A stretch of 64,000 bases of DNA, taken from DATGSL01 sp964645585. GTDB taxonomy: Bacteria; Verrucomicrobiota; Verrucomicrobiia; Opitutales; T3Sed10-336. Below, piece by piece: positions 26,925-35,327 of this stretch; within the stretch, counting starts at the first letter, position 1; every line of letters starts with the position of its first letter. The notes beneath the pieces were generated by a model. It searched no databases and was not told the origin of the DNA. It worked only from the letters and a program-made list of their open reading frames with translations. The stretch spans positions 13,320 to 77,319 of the forward strand of contig CAZYAN010000011.1 in the NCBI GenBank assembly GCA_964645585.1, in the 5' to 3' direction. The position numbers were made by a program, and so were the translations under genes.

Positions 26925-27620
26925 TCAAGAGCCGATCGGATCGTCCCAAATCAACAGCGTGTCCGAGAGCTCGTTCAGCGCCCGCCGCGTCAAACGGAAT
27001 TGCTCAGCGAGTGTTCCCAGCACCTGTTCGAGATCGTATTGATTCGCCAGCCGGTGGTTCTGGGCGGCTTGAAAATGACCGCGGCCAATCTCCTCGTAGT
27101 AGGCAAGACTGGGCGCCGCCCTTCGTTGCGCGCGGTATTCGATGTATTCGGAAAACAGGCCCGAAAGGACAAGCGCGTGATTCCCGAGACGCACGGCCAG
27201 GGCAAACCGCGCGGGCTCGTCCGCTTTCCGTATCTCTTGCAGCAGATCGACCAGATAAACGATTTCACGGGGTCCGTGATCCGCAAAACCGCGCGTCCGC
27301 CGCTCCGCGGCGAATTCCGCCAGCAGCGCGCCGACGTAGTCCGTAAGTTCGCGATCATCAATCCCCGTGCGCAGCAGCATTTGACGCGCGAGAACGTAAA
27401 AGTAAAACTGAGGCGAGATTCCGAGCAGACTTCTTTCTTCCAGCAGCGCGTGAAAGAGCTTTTTCTGATCGAGAATCAGGTCGAGCGCTTCCGGATCCTG
27501 GAACAGACGAGCCAACCCGTCCCGCTGACCCGGATCGTCGCCGAGCACGGAGAGGATAAATTCGAAATCAGCTGAAGTGAAGCGGCTTCGACACGCGGGA
27601 CGAATCACATTCATAGTCAC
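26925..27620 (-). CDS. Conserved-looking hypothetical protein, helical
   Basis: A 231-residue protein not recognised as a known family. It looks fully alpha-helical and soluble: there is no signal peptide or membrane segment, and charged and leucine-rich helices run throughout (for example LFHALLEERSLLGISPQFYFYVLARQ, given in part). Codon use matches its neighbours and the frame is clean, so it is very probably real. It ends 170 bp upstream of the glutaredoxin gene and follows the phoR-like gene after 134 bp on the same strand. No function is proposed. Confidence 0.7.
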   Translation of the reverse strand: MTMNVIRPACRSRFTSADFEFILSVLGDDPGQRDGLARLFQDPEALDLILDQKKLFHALLEERSLLGISPQFYFYVLARQMLLRTGIDDRELTDYVGALLAEFAAERRTRGFADHGPREIVYLVDLLQEIRKADEPARFALAVRLGNHALVLSGLFSEYIEYRAQRRAAPSLAYYEEIGRGHFQAAQNHRLANQYDLEQVLGTLAEQFRLTRRALNELSDTLLIWDDPIGS

Positions 27621-27754
27621 GTAGTCTGATTTCCTGGTTCCCGGACGCCCAAAACACGGCGGTTACCTGTTTTTTTGTATAGCCTAAAATCGGCGTTTTG
27701 AAAGTCGAATTTGGCAACCGGATAGACAAGCCAGCCGCAAATTAAGTTCCCGTC

Positions 27755-28969
27755 TCAGTCTTTGCCGGATGAGCCGGAGACAGCCAGCGGCAGCGTGAAA
27801 CTGATCCGGAGCCCCGCGCCCGGACGACTGTCCGCCCAGACGCGTCCGCCGTGCAGCTGCACGATGTGTTTCACGATACTCAACCCGAGCCCCGTGCCGC
27901 CGCTCTCGCGCGAACGCCCTTTGTCGACCCGGTAAAAACGTTCAAAAATATGCGGCAGGTGCTCGCGGGAAATCCCGATGCCGTTGTCCCCCACCCAGAC
28001 GCGCAGCATGGCCCCTTCCCGCCGGGTCCCCGCCTCGATTGCAGCGGAATCGCCGGAGTATTTCACCGCGTTTTCAAACAGATTGCCCAGCACCTGCGCG
28101 AGCCGGAGAGGATCCGCGATAACTGGTCTCCGCTCGACTTCGAGATCCAGTACGAGCCGCCGGGACGCGTCGCCCCGCGGCCGGTAGTTTTCCGCGAGCT
28201 CCTCCAGCAGCGCCTCGACAACGAGCTCTTCTTTGCGAAGGTTCGGATTGCCGCTTTCGAGGCGCGACAGCGCAAGCAGATCCTCGACGAGGCGTTCGAG
28301 CCGTCCGGTGTGTTTCGCGATAATGCCGAGAAACCGCCGCCGATCGGACTCGGTCGGGCTCGCTTTTCCCGGCGCATCCTCGCAAAGCGTCTCCACATAG
28401 CCTTTAATCAAGCTCAGCGGCGTCCGGAGTTCGTGAGACACGTTGGCCACGAATTCCTTGCGCACGGATTCCAGTTTTCGCAAACGCGTGACGTCATGCA
28501 CGATCAACAGCGTAGCCTCATCGCCAACCGGCCCCATGCCCGGGACACGCGAGCCGGTAATTTCCGCCCACACCGATTTGTTGTCTCCCGAAAATTCCAC
28601 CTCCCTCCGGCCCGCCGCCCGCCGTTTCCGGACCGCCTGCAGATGTTCGAGAAACTGCCCGTTCTCCGTCACCGCCGCGATCGCCGCCCGCGGCTCATCA
28701 TCTTCTCCAAGACCCGAAAAGAGGTCGTAAAATGCTTGGTTCGCAAGAAGCACGCGATCGTCGTCGGCCACCAGCAGCACCGCCTCCTGCATGTTGGCAA
28801 GCATCGCCTTCGTGCGCTCGCGCTCGTCGGCGCGGTGCGCTTCCAAACGCTCGATCTCGCGACGCATAGCATATTCCGTCTCCCGCGACGCACGGAGCCG
28901 CCCGCCCGCCTTCCACGCATACGCGAAGAATGCCGCCGCGAGCAGTGCGAGCAGGAGCCACGGGATCAT
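27755..28969 (-). CDS. phoR: PhoR-like sensor histidine kinase
   Basis: A 404-residue protein. One N-terminal transmembrane segment (about residues 3-19) is followed by a charged linker, a PAS-like domain (about 55-160), HisKA with FVANVSHELRTPL (phospho-accepting His179), and an HATPase domain with NLFENAVKYS, DNGIGI and GTGLGLSIVKHIV. There is no periplasmic sensor domain, as in PhoR. It starts 2 bp after its response-regulator partner. The pair should sense phosphate status through a Pst/PhoU system not seen here. Naming rests on architecture and on the Pho-box-like repeat upstream. Confidence 0.82.
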   Translation of the reverse strand: MIPWLLLALLAAAFFAYAWKAGGRLRASRETEYAMRREIERLEAHRADERERTKAMLANMQEAVLLVADDDRVLLANQAFYDLFSGLGEDDEPRAAIAAVTENGQFLEHLQAVRKRRAAGRREVEFSGDNKSVWAEITGSRVPGMGPVGDEATLLIVHDVTRLRKLESVRKEFVANVSHELRTPLSLIKGYVETLCEDAPGKASPTESDRRRFLGIIAKHTGRLERLVEDLLALSRLESGNPNLRKEELVVEALLEELAENYRPRGDASRRLVLDLEVERRPVIADPLRLAQVLGNLFENAVKYSGDSAAIEAGTRREGAMLRVWVGDNGIGISREHLPHIFERFYRVDKGRSRESGGTGLGLSIVKHIVQLHGGRVWADSRPGAGLRISFTLPLAVSGSSGKD

Positions 28970-28971
28970 TC

Positions 28972-29673
28972 TCAGCCTCCTCCCGACATCCGGTACCCCA
29001 CGCCCCGGATCGTTTCGATCAGCTCTGCCGCCGTGCCGAGTTTGTCGCGCAATCGCCGCACGTGGGTGTCAACGGTCCGCGTCTCCATGTCCTCGTCGTA
29101 GTTCCAGACATTGACCAGCAGCTGCTCGCGTGTCTGCACGCGGCCGCGGCGCTCCATCAGCAAACGGAGCAAGCGAAACTCCGTCGCCGTCAGGTCGACC
29201 CGCTCGCCGTTGACCCGCACTTCGTGACGGCCTTCATCGAGACGAACCGAACCGACTTCTAAAACGCGCCCGTCTTCCTCTTCGCCCGGTTTTTCACGCC
29301 GCCGCAAAAGACGCCGGACCCGAAGCGTCAGCTCCCTCGGACTGAATGGCTTGCAGACGTAATCATCCGCCCCGGTCTCGAATCCCTGGACACGGTCCTC
29401 CTCCTCCGCGCGCGCGGTCAGCAGAATAATCGGCACGTCGCGAGTCAGCGGATCGGCCTTGAACATCCGGCAAAGCTGGAGGCCGTCCACACCAGGCATC
29501 ATGACGTCGAGGACAATCAGATCCGGCGAAAACCGGCGCGAGACTTCAAGGATTCGCGCCGGTTCGGTCAAGGTCTCCACAAGCCATCCATTCGCCTCCA
29601 TGTGATATGCGACAAGCTCCGTCACATCCTCCTCGTCGTCCACAACCAGGATCTTCGCGGTTTCTTCAGTCAT
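28972..29673 (-). CDS. phoB: PhoB-like OmpR-family response regulator
   Basis: A 233-residue protein from the ATG at 29673. The longer frame to 30099 runs back across the divergent recA start and is not credible. The receiver has an acidic pocket (VVDDEED), phospho-acceptor Asp56 in LIVLDVMMPGVDG and Lys in YVCKPFSP. The C-terminal winged helix shows TATEFRLLRLLMERRG, RTVDTHVRRLRDKLG and IRGVGYRM. It is followed after 2 bp by the PhoR-like kinase. Three 11-bp spaced repeats 54-81 bp upstream look like a Pho box, which suggests autoregulation. Confidence 0.88.
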   Translation of the reverse strand: MTEETAKILVVDDEEDVTELVAYHMEANGWLVETLTEPARILEVSRRFSPDLIVLDVMMPGVDGLQLCRMFKADPLTRDVPIILLTARAEEEDRVQGFETGADDYVCKPFSPRELTLRVRRLLRRREKPGEEEDGRVLEVGSVRLDEGRHEVRVNGERVDLTATEFRLLRLLMERRGRVQTREQLLVNVWNYDEDMETRTVDTHVRRLRDKLGTAAELIETIRGVGYRMSGGG

Positions 29674-29726
29674 CCCTTGGATTTCGTTATTGGCTGTCTT
29701 TGCCCCCGTCGACCGTAAACAAGCAT

Positions 29727-29754
29727 CGTGACGAACGCGTGACAAATGCGTGAC
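29727..29754 (-). promoter_or_regulatory. Pho-box-like triple direct repeat
   Basis: Read on the minus strand, GTCACG occurs three times at exactly 11-bp spacing (27 bp in all), with TGTCACG in the middle copy. The classical Pho box is made of CTGTCAT-type 7-mers separated by 4 bp, so the period and core agree. It sits in the 211-bp divergent region between the PhoB-like gene and recA. A second 11-bp spaced pair, TTTTCCG at 29784 and 29795, is nearer recA. Confidence 0.6.
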
Positions 29755-29884
29755 GAGTGTCCAAAAAAGAAAGCGCTCCGCTGTTTTCCGCTTATTTTCC
29801 GTTTTTAGATTGAACGCCGCCGCATTCGGCATTGCATTGATCACGAAACCCCAATTCCTAATCTCCTTTTTTCTACACGCGCTT

Positions 29885-30988
29885 ATGGCCAGAGAAACAG
29901 CAGTCAAACGCGGCGCCGACTCCAACGCCGACCGGGAAAAGAATCTCAATCTCGCGATTTCCGCCATTACCAAGCAATTCGGCGAGGGCAGCGTCATGCG
30001 CCTCGGCTCGATGAGCAAGATGAATGTCGCCGCGGTGTCAACCGGCTCGCTCGCCGTCGACCTCGCTCTCGGCATCGGCGGTCTGCCGATGGGCCGCATC
30101 GCCGAAATTTACGGACCGGAATCTTCCGGTAAAACCACGCTCGCCCTCAGCCTGATCGCCGAGGTCCAGCGCAACGGCGGCCTGGCGGCTTTCGTCGATG
30201 TCGAACACGCGCTCGACCCGCGCTACGCGAAGGTCCTGGGCGTCAACCTCGACGACTTGCTCGTCTCCCAGCCGGATTCCGGCGAAGATGCCCTCAATAT
30301 AGCCGAAGCGCTGATCCGCTCGAACGCTATCGAGGTCATTGTCATCGACTCCGTTGCCGCCTTGGTTTCGCGCGCCGAACTTGAAGGCCAGATGGGCGAC
30401 GCGACCGTCGGCTCCCAGGCGCGCCTCATGAGCCAGGCCATGCGCCGGCTGACCGCGATCATCAACAAAACGAAGTGCGTCTGCCTCTTCACCAACCAGA
30501 TCCGCGAAAAAATCGGCGTCATGTTCGGCAGCCCCGAGACCACGCCAGGGGGCCGCGCGCTCAAGTTCTTCTGCTCCGTCCGGATGGACATCCGCCGCAT
30601 CGGGCAGATCAAGGACAGCTCCGGCGCCGTCATCGGCAATCGCACCCGTCTCAAGGTCGTCAAAAACAAAGTCGCGCCGCCATTCACCGAATGCGAGTTC
30701 GACATCATGTACAACGAGGGCATCTCCAAGACCGGCTCGATCATCGACCTCGGGATCGATCACAAGATCCTCGAGAAAAAAGGCGCTTGGATTTCCTTTG
30801 AGGGCAACATGATCGGACAAGGCCGCGAAGCCGCGAAACAGCACCTCGCCGATAACCCGGATGTCGCCGAAACGATCAAGGCAGCCGTCCTCGAAAAGGT
30901 GCGGCCGTCAGCGGGCGAAGTTTTAGCAACCGGCGGCGAAAACGGCGCGTCCAACGGCGACACCGCCGAGGCACGAGCCGGCGCTTGA
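29885..30988 (+). CDS. recA: Recombinase A
   Basis: A 367-residue protein; the start is fixed by MARETAVKRG at the ATG at 29885. It catalyses ATP-dependent homologous strand exchange and promotes the SOS response. Walker A is GPESSGKTT. Walker B is in VIVIDSVAAL. Loop L1 is EGQMGDATVGSQARLMSQA (in part) and loop L2 is TNQIREKIGVMFGSPETTPGG (in part). The C-terminus is extended, Ala/Gly-rich and acidic. There is no recX downstream and no recognisable SOS box that I could assign. It is divergent from phoB. Confidence 0.98.
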   Translation: MARETAVKRGADSNADREKNLNLAISAITKQFGEGSVMRLGSMSKMNVAAVSTGSLAVDLALGIGGLPMGRIAEIYGPESSGKTTLALSLIAEVQRNGGLAAFVDVEHALDPRYAKVLGVNLDDLLVSQPDSGEDALNIAEALIRSNAIEVIVIDSVAALVSRAELEGQMGDATVGSQARLMSQAMRRLTAIINKTKCVCLFTNQIREKIGVMFGSPETTPGGRALKFFCSVRMDIRRIGQIKDSSGAVIGNRTRLKVVKNKVAPPFTECEFDIMYNEGISKTGSIIDLGIDHKILEKKGAWISFEGNMIGQGREAAKQHLADNPDVAETIKAAVLEKVRPSAGEVLATGGENGASNGDTAEARAGA

Positions 30989-31053
30989 GCGCGACTGCCT
31001 CTATAGCAGGAGCTGAAGCCCTCGCTCTTACCCGCGATTCTCCAGGAGCTCGT

Positions 31054-32103
31054 ATGACGAACCGATTCGTTCGCTTCACGCCCTTCGCGACGGCCGCGGC
31101 CGCGCTTTTCCTCTTCACGACCGCCGCCGCGGCCGCGCCGGACTTGGAAGTCGACGCGGCCGAAATGGAAACGGTCAAGAGAATCCACGCGCACATCGTC
31201 GCCACGCAAAAAGCGGCCGAAGCGGATCCTTCCCAGCCATATTCCGCGGCCATTCCCGGGACCGAAGTCCAATACACGATGGTTCCGATACCGGCCGGCG
31301 CCTTCACCATGGGAAGCCCGCCCGACGAAAAGGGCCGCGCCGACGATGAGGGGCCGCAACGCAGGGTGACGGTTTCCGCCTTCTGGATGGGCAGCACCGA
31401 GGTGACGTGGGACGCGTTCGAGCTGTTCATGTATCCAGATCGCGACTCCGCCTCCGATCAGCAGGTTGACGCGGTTTCCCGTCCGACGCCGCCCTACGTC
31501 GACATGAGCTTCGGGATGGGCAAAGAGGGCTACCCGGCGATCAGCATGACCCACCATGCCGCGAGCAAATACTGCCAGTGGCTCAGCGCCAAAACCGGGC
31601 ATTTTTACCGTCTCCCGACCGAAGCGGAATGGGAATACGCCGCACGCGCGGGCACCGACACGCCATGGTCGTTTGGCGCTGACGAAGCTGCGATTGACGA
31701 CTTTGCCTGGCACTCCGGCAACAGCGGCCGAAAGAGCCAGCCCGTCGGCCAGAAGAAGCCGAATCGATGGGGCCTCCACGATATGCACGGCAGTGTCTGG
31801 GAATGGACGCTCGATCAATACGATCCCGACGGCTACAAAACGCTTCTCGATCAGATCGTCGACCCCTGGGCAAAACCGACAGCCGAATATCCCCGCGTCG
31901 TCCGCGGCGGTTCCTGGAACGACGATCCGACCAAACTTCGCAGCGCCGCTCGCCGCGGATCCGATCGCGACTGGAAAATGATGGATCCGCAGTTTCCGCA
32001 AAGCATCTGGTACCACACCAACGCCCTCTGGCTCGGCTTCCGCATCGTCCGTCCAGTCGAAATTCCGTCGCCCGAAGCCATGTATGAGTACTGGAACCGG
32101 TGA
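31054..32103 (+). CDS. Exported formylglycine-generating-enzyme-like (SUMF1/FGE) domain protein
   Basis: A 349-residue protein with a clear signal peptide (hydrophobic Ala-rich segment ending AAAAAP at about 28). The FGE-sulfatase domain is marked by IPAGAFTMGS, RLPTEAEWEYAARAG, GLHDMHGSVWEW, VVRGGSWNDDP and LGFRIVR. True FGE oxidises a sulfatase Cys to formylglycine and needs two Cys in the C-terminal part. I do not see such a pair here, so this is more likely a binding or structural member. It has a good Shine-Dalgarno (AGGAG) before the ATG at 31054. recA ends 65 bp upstream. Confidence 0.8.
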   Translation: MTNRFVRFTPFATAAAALFLFTTAAAAAPDLEVDAAEMETVKRIHAHIVATQKAAEADPSQPYSAAIPGTEVQYTMVPIPAGAFTMGSPPDEKGRADDEGPQRRVTVSAFWMGSTEVTWDAFELFMYPDRDSASDQQVDAVSRPTPPYVDMSFGMGKEGYPAISMTHHAASKYCQWLSAKTGHFYRLPTEAEWEYAARAGTDTPWSFGADEAAIDDFAWHSGNSGRKSQPVGQKKPNRWGLHDMHGSVWEWTLDQYDPDGYKTLLDQIVDPWAKPTAEYPRVVRGGSWNDDPTKLRSAARRGSDRDWKMMDPQFPQSIWYHTNALWLGFRIVRPVEIPSPEAMYEYWNR

Positions 32104-32105
32104 AG

Positions 32106-32140
32106 GATTTTAAACTTTAGATTTTTGATTTTAGATCTCG
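32106..32140. repeat. Heptad array, GATTTTA type (5 units)
   Basis: Units GATTTTA, AACTTTA, GATTTTT, GATTTTA, GATCTCG in strict 7-bp period. The array fills the gap between the SUMF1-like stop and the apbE start. A comparable array with the same consensus is at 52089-52123. Confidence 0.7.
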
Positions 32141-32151
32141 GCCGGAAAGCC

Positions 32152-33171
32152 GTGAAAGCGTTTCAAACCTTAGCCGCCGCATTCGCGATCGCTCTTTTCG
32201 CAAGCTGCCAAACCATTCCGGACCGTCCGGCACCCGAGCGGTTTTCCTATAGCGAGCCGCACATGGGGACCCTCATGCGCATCACCTTGTTCGCGGAAAG
32301 CGCAGAGGAGGCTGATGCCGCCGCACGCGCGGCCTTTGACCGTATCGCCGAACTGAATACGATTTTCAGCGACTACGACCGCGAAAGCGAGTTGATGCGT
32401 CTCTGCCAAGCCCCGCCGAATACGCCCGTACCGGTCAGCGATGATTTATTCACCGTCCTCGACCGCGCCCAGGAGCTCGCCCGCCAATCCGACGGCGCGT
32501 TTGACATCACCATCGGTCCGCTCGTCCGCCTCTGGCGTACCGCTCGGCGCGAACAATCGCTTCCCGCAACTGAGGCGATTGAAGCAGCCAAAAAGCGCGG
32601 CGGCTGGCAAAAGCTCCGTCTCGATCGGGATGCGCAAACCGCCACCCTCCTCCAGTCCGACATGCAGCTCGATCTCGGCGGCATCGCCAAGGGCTATGCC
32701 GCCGACGAGGCGCTCTCCGCGCTTCGCAAGCGCGGCATCGATCGCGCGCTGGTCGCGGCGGCCGGCGACATCGCCGCCGGCGATCCCCCGCCGCACGCGG
32801 CCGGCTGGCGCGTCGCCATCGAATCGGTCGATCCAAGCAATCACGGCCCGGCCGGGATCGTCGTCCTGAAAAACCAAGCGATTTCGACCTCTGGCGACAC
32901 CGAACAATTCCTCGAAGCCGACGGCGTTCGTTATTCGCATATCGTCCATCCCGAAACCGGTCTCGGCCTGACCCGGCGGCTGGGCGTCACCGTAATCGCA
33001 CCCGATGCGACCACCACCGACAGCCTCGCCACCCTAGTCAGTGTCCTCGGACCCGAACGCGGCCTCCCATTCATTGAATCCCTTCCCGACACCGAAGCCT
33101 TCATCGTCGAGTCCACGTCCAACGGCCGCATTCCGTACCGCTCCAGCAAGTTTCCGATCAACAACCCGTAG
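32152..33171 (+). CDS. apbE: FAD:protein FMN transferase (ApbE)
   Basis: A 339-residue protein with an N-terminal export/lipoprotein-like signal (AFAIALFASC). ApbE attaches FMN through a phosphoester to Thr or Ser of target flavoproteins on the outer face of the membrane. Features are PHMGTLMRITLF, FDITIGPLVRLW, LDLGGIAKGYAAD and AAAGDIAAG, with SHIVHPETG near the C-terminus. I chose the GTG at 32152 because the earlier in-frame TTG at 32125 lies inside the heptad array. No Rnf or Nqr genes, the usual flavoprotein targets, are in view. Confidence 0.9.
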   Translation: MKAFQTLAAAFAIALFASCQTIPDRPAPERFSYSEPHMGTLMRITLFAESAEEADAAARAAFDRIAELNTIFSDYDRESELMRLCQAPPNTPVPVSDDLFTVLDRAQELARQSDGAFDITIGPLVRLWRTARREQSLPATEAIEAAKKRGGWQKLRLDRDAQTATLLQSDMQLDLGGIAKGYAADEALSALRKRGIDRALVAAAGDIAAGDPPPHAAGWRVAIESVDPSNHGPAGIVVLKNQAISTSGDTEQFLEADGVRYSHIVHPETGLGLTRRLGVTVIAPDATTTDSLATLVSVLGPERGLPFIESLPDTEAFIVESTSNGRIPYRSSKFPINNP

Positions 33172-33215
33172 CTCGCCTCTCCGAAGTTGAGGACCGAACG
33201 GTATTGGTTCGATGG

Positions 33216-34964
33216 TTATTTCGGTTCGCGAACGGTCACCTCCAGCTGAAGAAACCCGCGCGCGGCGGTTCGGTGCGGACGCGGGTGTCGGTAAATGACT
33301 TCCTCCCCGCCTCCTTCTGCCGGACTCGCCCGCACTTTCTCGGCAGCCATGGCGGGACTTACCCAATCGTCACCCGCCACAACTCGATACTCAATGTCCT
33401 CTAGCTCGGGCCGCCGAATGAAACGCAGGGCCAAATAAAGCTCTCCCTCGATCTCAATGACTTCAACCTCCGGCAGGCCGACGCGGCTCGCGGCCCACGG
33501 ATCGAGACCCAGCGCGTATTCCATGAGATTCTTTACCCCATCCCCGTCGGGATCCGCAAGCGGGCCGCTAATCTTGGGGTCGTCCCGCACATCCGCGGCA
33601 AAAAGCGCGTTTTGCCAGTCCGCGAAAGTCGCGGGCGAAGCCGGAACCGCATCCCACGCCAGGGCGTAACCAGCCTCCAGCAGCGCAAGCCCATCCGTCC
33701 GTTCGATGCGCAAAAGGTATTCACCCGCGGGCAGGTCGCGCAGAAAGAGATGCTGGTTGTTGTTGACCATATCGACGCTCGACTGAACTTCTTCCCCCGG
33801 CATCCCGTCCGTCGCCTTGAACAGCCGCAGTTCGAAGCGCGGCATCCAGATGTCGACATCGGCAAAATTGAGGTCGTTCGGGATGCCGACAACCCGGTTC
33901 CACGCGAGGTGCGCGGTAAACGTTCCTTGGGCGCGTTCGAGCGAGATCGCATACGTTGCTGTTTGATTAGACGCTACTTCGCCCGCGCTCCACCCGGAAG
34001 CGGGAAGAGTCCCGCCGCCTTCCGGACCATGCTCGCCCCCGGTCAAGATCCGATAGCTGCCGTCGACCGCGAGACGGCCAGCGCCAAAAACCTCGTCCAG
34101 CGGGCGGTCGGCGGCGCGACTCCATTCCGGAAATGGATCCTTGCTCGCTCCAGCCATCAGGATCGCGCGAATCACCCGCGGGTCGTGCCGCGCGTTGGCA
34201 AGCGCCGGCGTATGGTCAGCCTCTTCGAGCAAAAGCGCCGCCGCCGAACTCACCACGGGTGCGGAGTAGCTCGTAAAAAGACCTCCCGGCGCCACAAGGT
34301 CGGGGCGGTTTCGTCCAGCGCCTTCAAACCAGGTGCCGTCCCGACTGTGGCTGCCGTCCATGCGGCCGACCGTAATGACGTTGTACGCGTGGGCCATCAG
34401 CGCCGGAACCTGCCCCGTATCGTTCCGCAGCGCCACCACGGCGAGAAAGCCGTCGCGACCAATCGCGTAGTCCAGCCGCCGCACCGCTTCGATGTTGTAT
34501 TCAATTTCATCGAACGCGCCGGCCCAGCTATGGTTCTGGATTCGGCTGGTCTCGACCGCCGGAAACGGTTCGCGGTTCACCCGCAGAAAACCTTCCAGGA
34601 GCCAGTCGACGGATTCATAGACATCAATGGCGTCGATTTCGCCCGACATCGATGTCGAGTTCCCGAAAAAACGCTGCGCCACCACCGTAGCATGATTCGA
34701 TACGCCGGCATCAGGCGAAACGATCGTGAAGTTCTTTCCGGCAAAATCAAAATTGTTCACATCGGGTTTATAATTTCCGATAAACGGCGAGGCGGGCGAT
34801 TCGATCAGCGAAACCTTAATATCCCGGCCGGCGGGAAGATCATCGCCCAGCTCCTCGACAAGCCGGTTCCACCCGACCGCGTCCCGATACGCGCCGTCAA
34901 CCGGAGCGGCCGCAATGATCAGCCCAATGGAAAGAGAAGCGAACGTTGGGAACACAGCTTTCAT
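33216..34964 (-). CDS. Exported subtilase-like (S8) protein with calcium-binding C-terminal tail
   Basis: A 582-residue protein from the ATG at 34964, with a signal peptide (FASLSIGLIIAAAPVDG). The S8-like core has His91 in NHATVVAQ, Asn181 in VVALRNDTG and Ser232 in FTSYSAPVVSSA. The position of the catalytic Asp is occupied by Glu55 (VSLIESPAS). A beta-rich region follows (residues 330-450), resembling a pre-peptidase C-terminal domain. Then comes a calcium-binding segment, ADPDGDGVKNLMEYALGLDP, and a final beta domain common in Verrucomicrobiota. With the Asp replaced it may be weakly active or a pseudoprotease. It is convergent with apbE and divergent from the M20 gene. Confidence 0.75.
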   Translation of the reverse strand: MKAVFPTFASLSIGLIIAAAPVDGAYRDAVGWNRLVEELGDDLPAGRDIKVSLIESPASPFIGNYKPDVNNFDFAGKNFTIVSPDAGVSNHATVVAQRFFGNSTSMSGEIDAIDVYESVDWLLEGFLRVNREPFPAVETSRIQNHSWAGAFDEIEYNIEAVRRLDYAIGRDGFLAVVALRNDTGQVPALMAHAYNVITVGRMDGSHSRDGTWFEGAGRNRPDLVAPGGLFTSYSAPVVSSAAALLLEEADHTPALANARHDPRVIRAILMAGASKDPFPEWSRAADRPLDEVFGAGRLAVDGSYRILTGGEHGPEGGGTLPASGWSAGEVASNQTATYAISLERAQGTFTAHLAWNRVVGIPNDLNFADVDIWMPRFELRLFKATDGMPGEEVQSSVDMVNNNQHLFLRDLPAGEYLLRIERTDGLALLEAGYALAWDAVPASPATFADWQNALFAADVRDDPKISGPLADPDGDGVKNLMEYALGLDPWAASRVGLPEVEVIEIEGELYLALRFIRRPELEDIEYRVVAGDDWVSPAMAAEKVRASPAEGGGEEVIYRHPRPHRTAARGFLQLEVTVREPK

Positions 34965-35327
34965 CAGGAACGACTCATGCCCGATGGCAGACGCCGAGGC
35001 CACGAAAAAGCCCTGCAGCTTATCGCTCCGCGGTTGAGGAGCACGGTCGGCAGCAGGCCGCGATCGCTTGCTCAATGCCTTCAATAAACGGAACTGGCTC
35101 GGAGAAGATCACGATTCTGGATACAGGATGACTGGATGTTCTGGATTCAGGATGAACAGAAGGCAGCGAAGGAAATGAAGGGGGCGGGATTTTGGACAGG
35201 TTTCTTTTGGATTGAGTCGCTTTTCTGAATAAGACATCACCAAAATTCCGTGGTTGTGCATCCGGACGCGACCGCCCTCCCGGACGAAATCGTTCGGGTC
35301 GATCTCGAGTTTCCTGTTTTCGTTTCT
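34965..35327. other. Divergent intergenic region containing a GAT-type heptad array
   Basis: A 363-bp region between the subtilase-like and M20 genes. Both neighbouring frames can be extended into it, but those extensions are not protein-like. The only clear structure is the repeat at 35113-35157. I see no further gene and no convincing promoter. Confidence 0.4.
35113..35157. repeat. Near-heptad array with a 24-bp direct repeat
   Basis: TTCTGGATACAGGATGA (35115-35131) recurs at 35139-35155 with one change. Read as GAT-led units it is GATTCTG, GATACAG, GATGACTG, GATGTTCTG, GATTCAG, GATGAAC, so mostly 7 bp with slippage in the middle. The period and the leading GAT match the arrays at 32106 and 52089. 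Confidence 0.55.
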
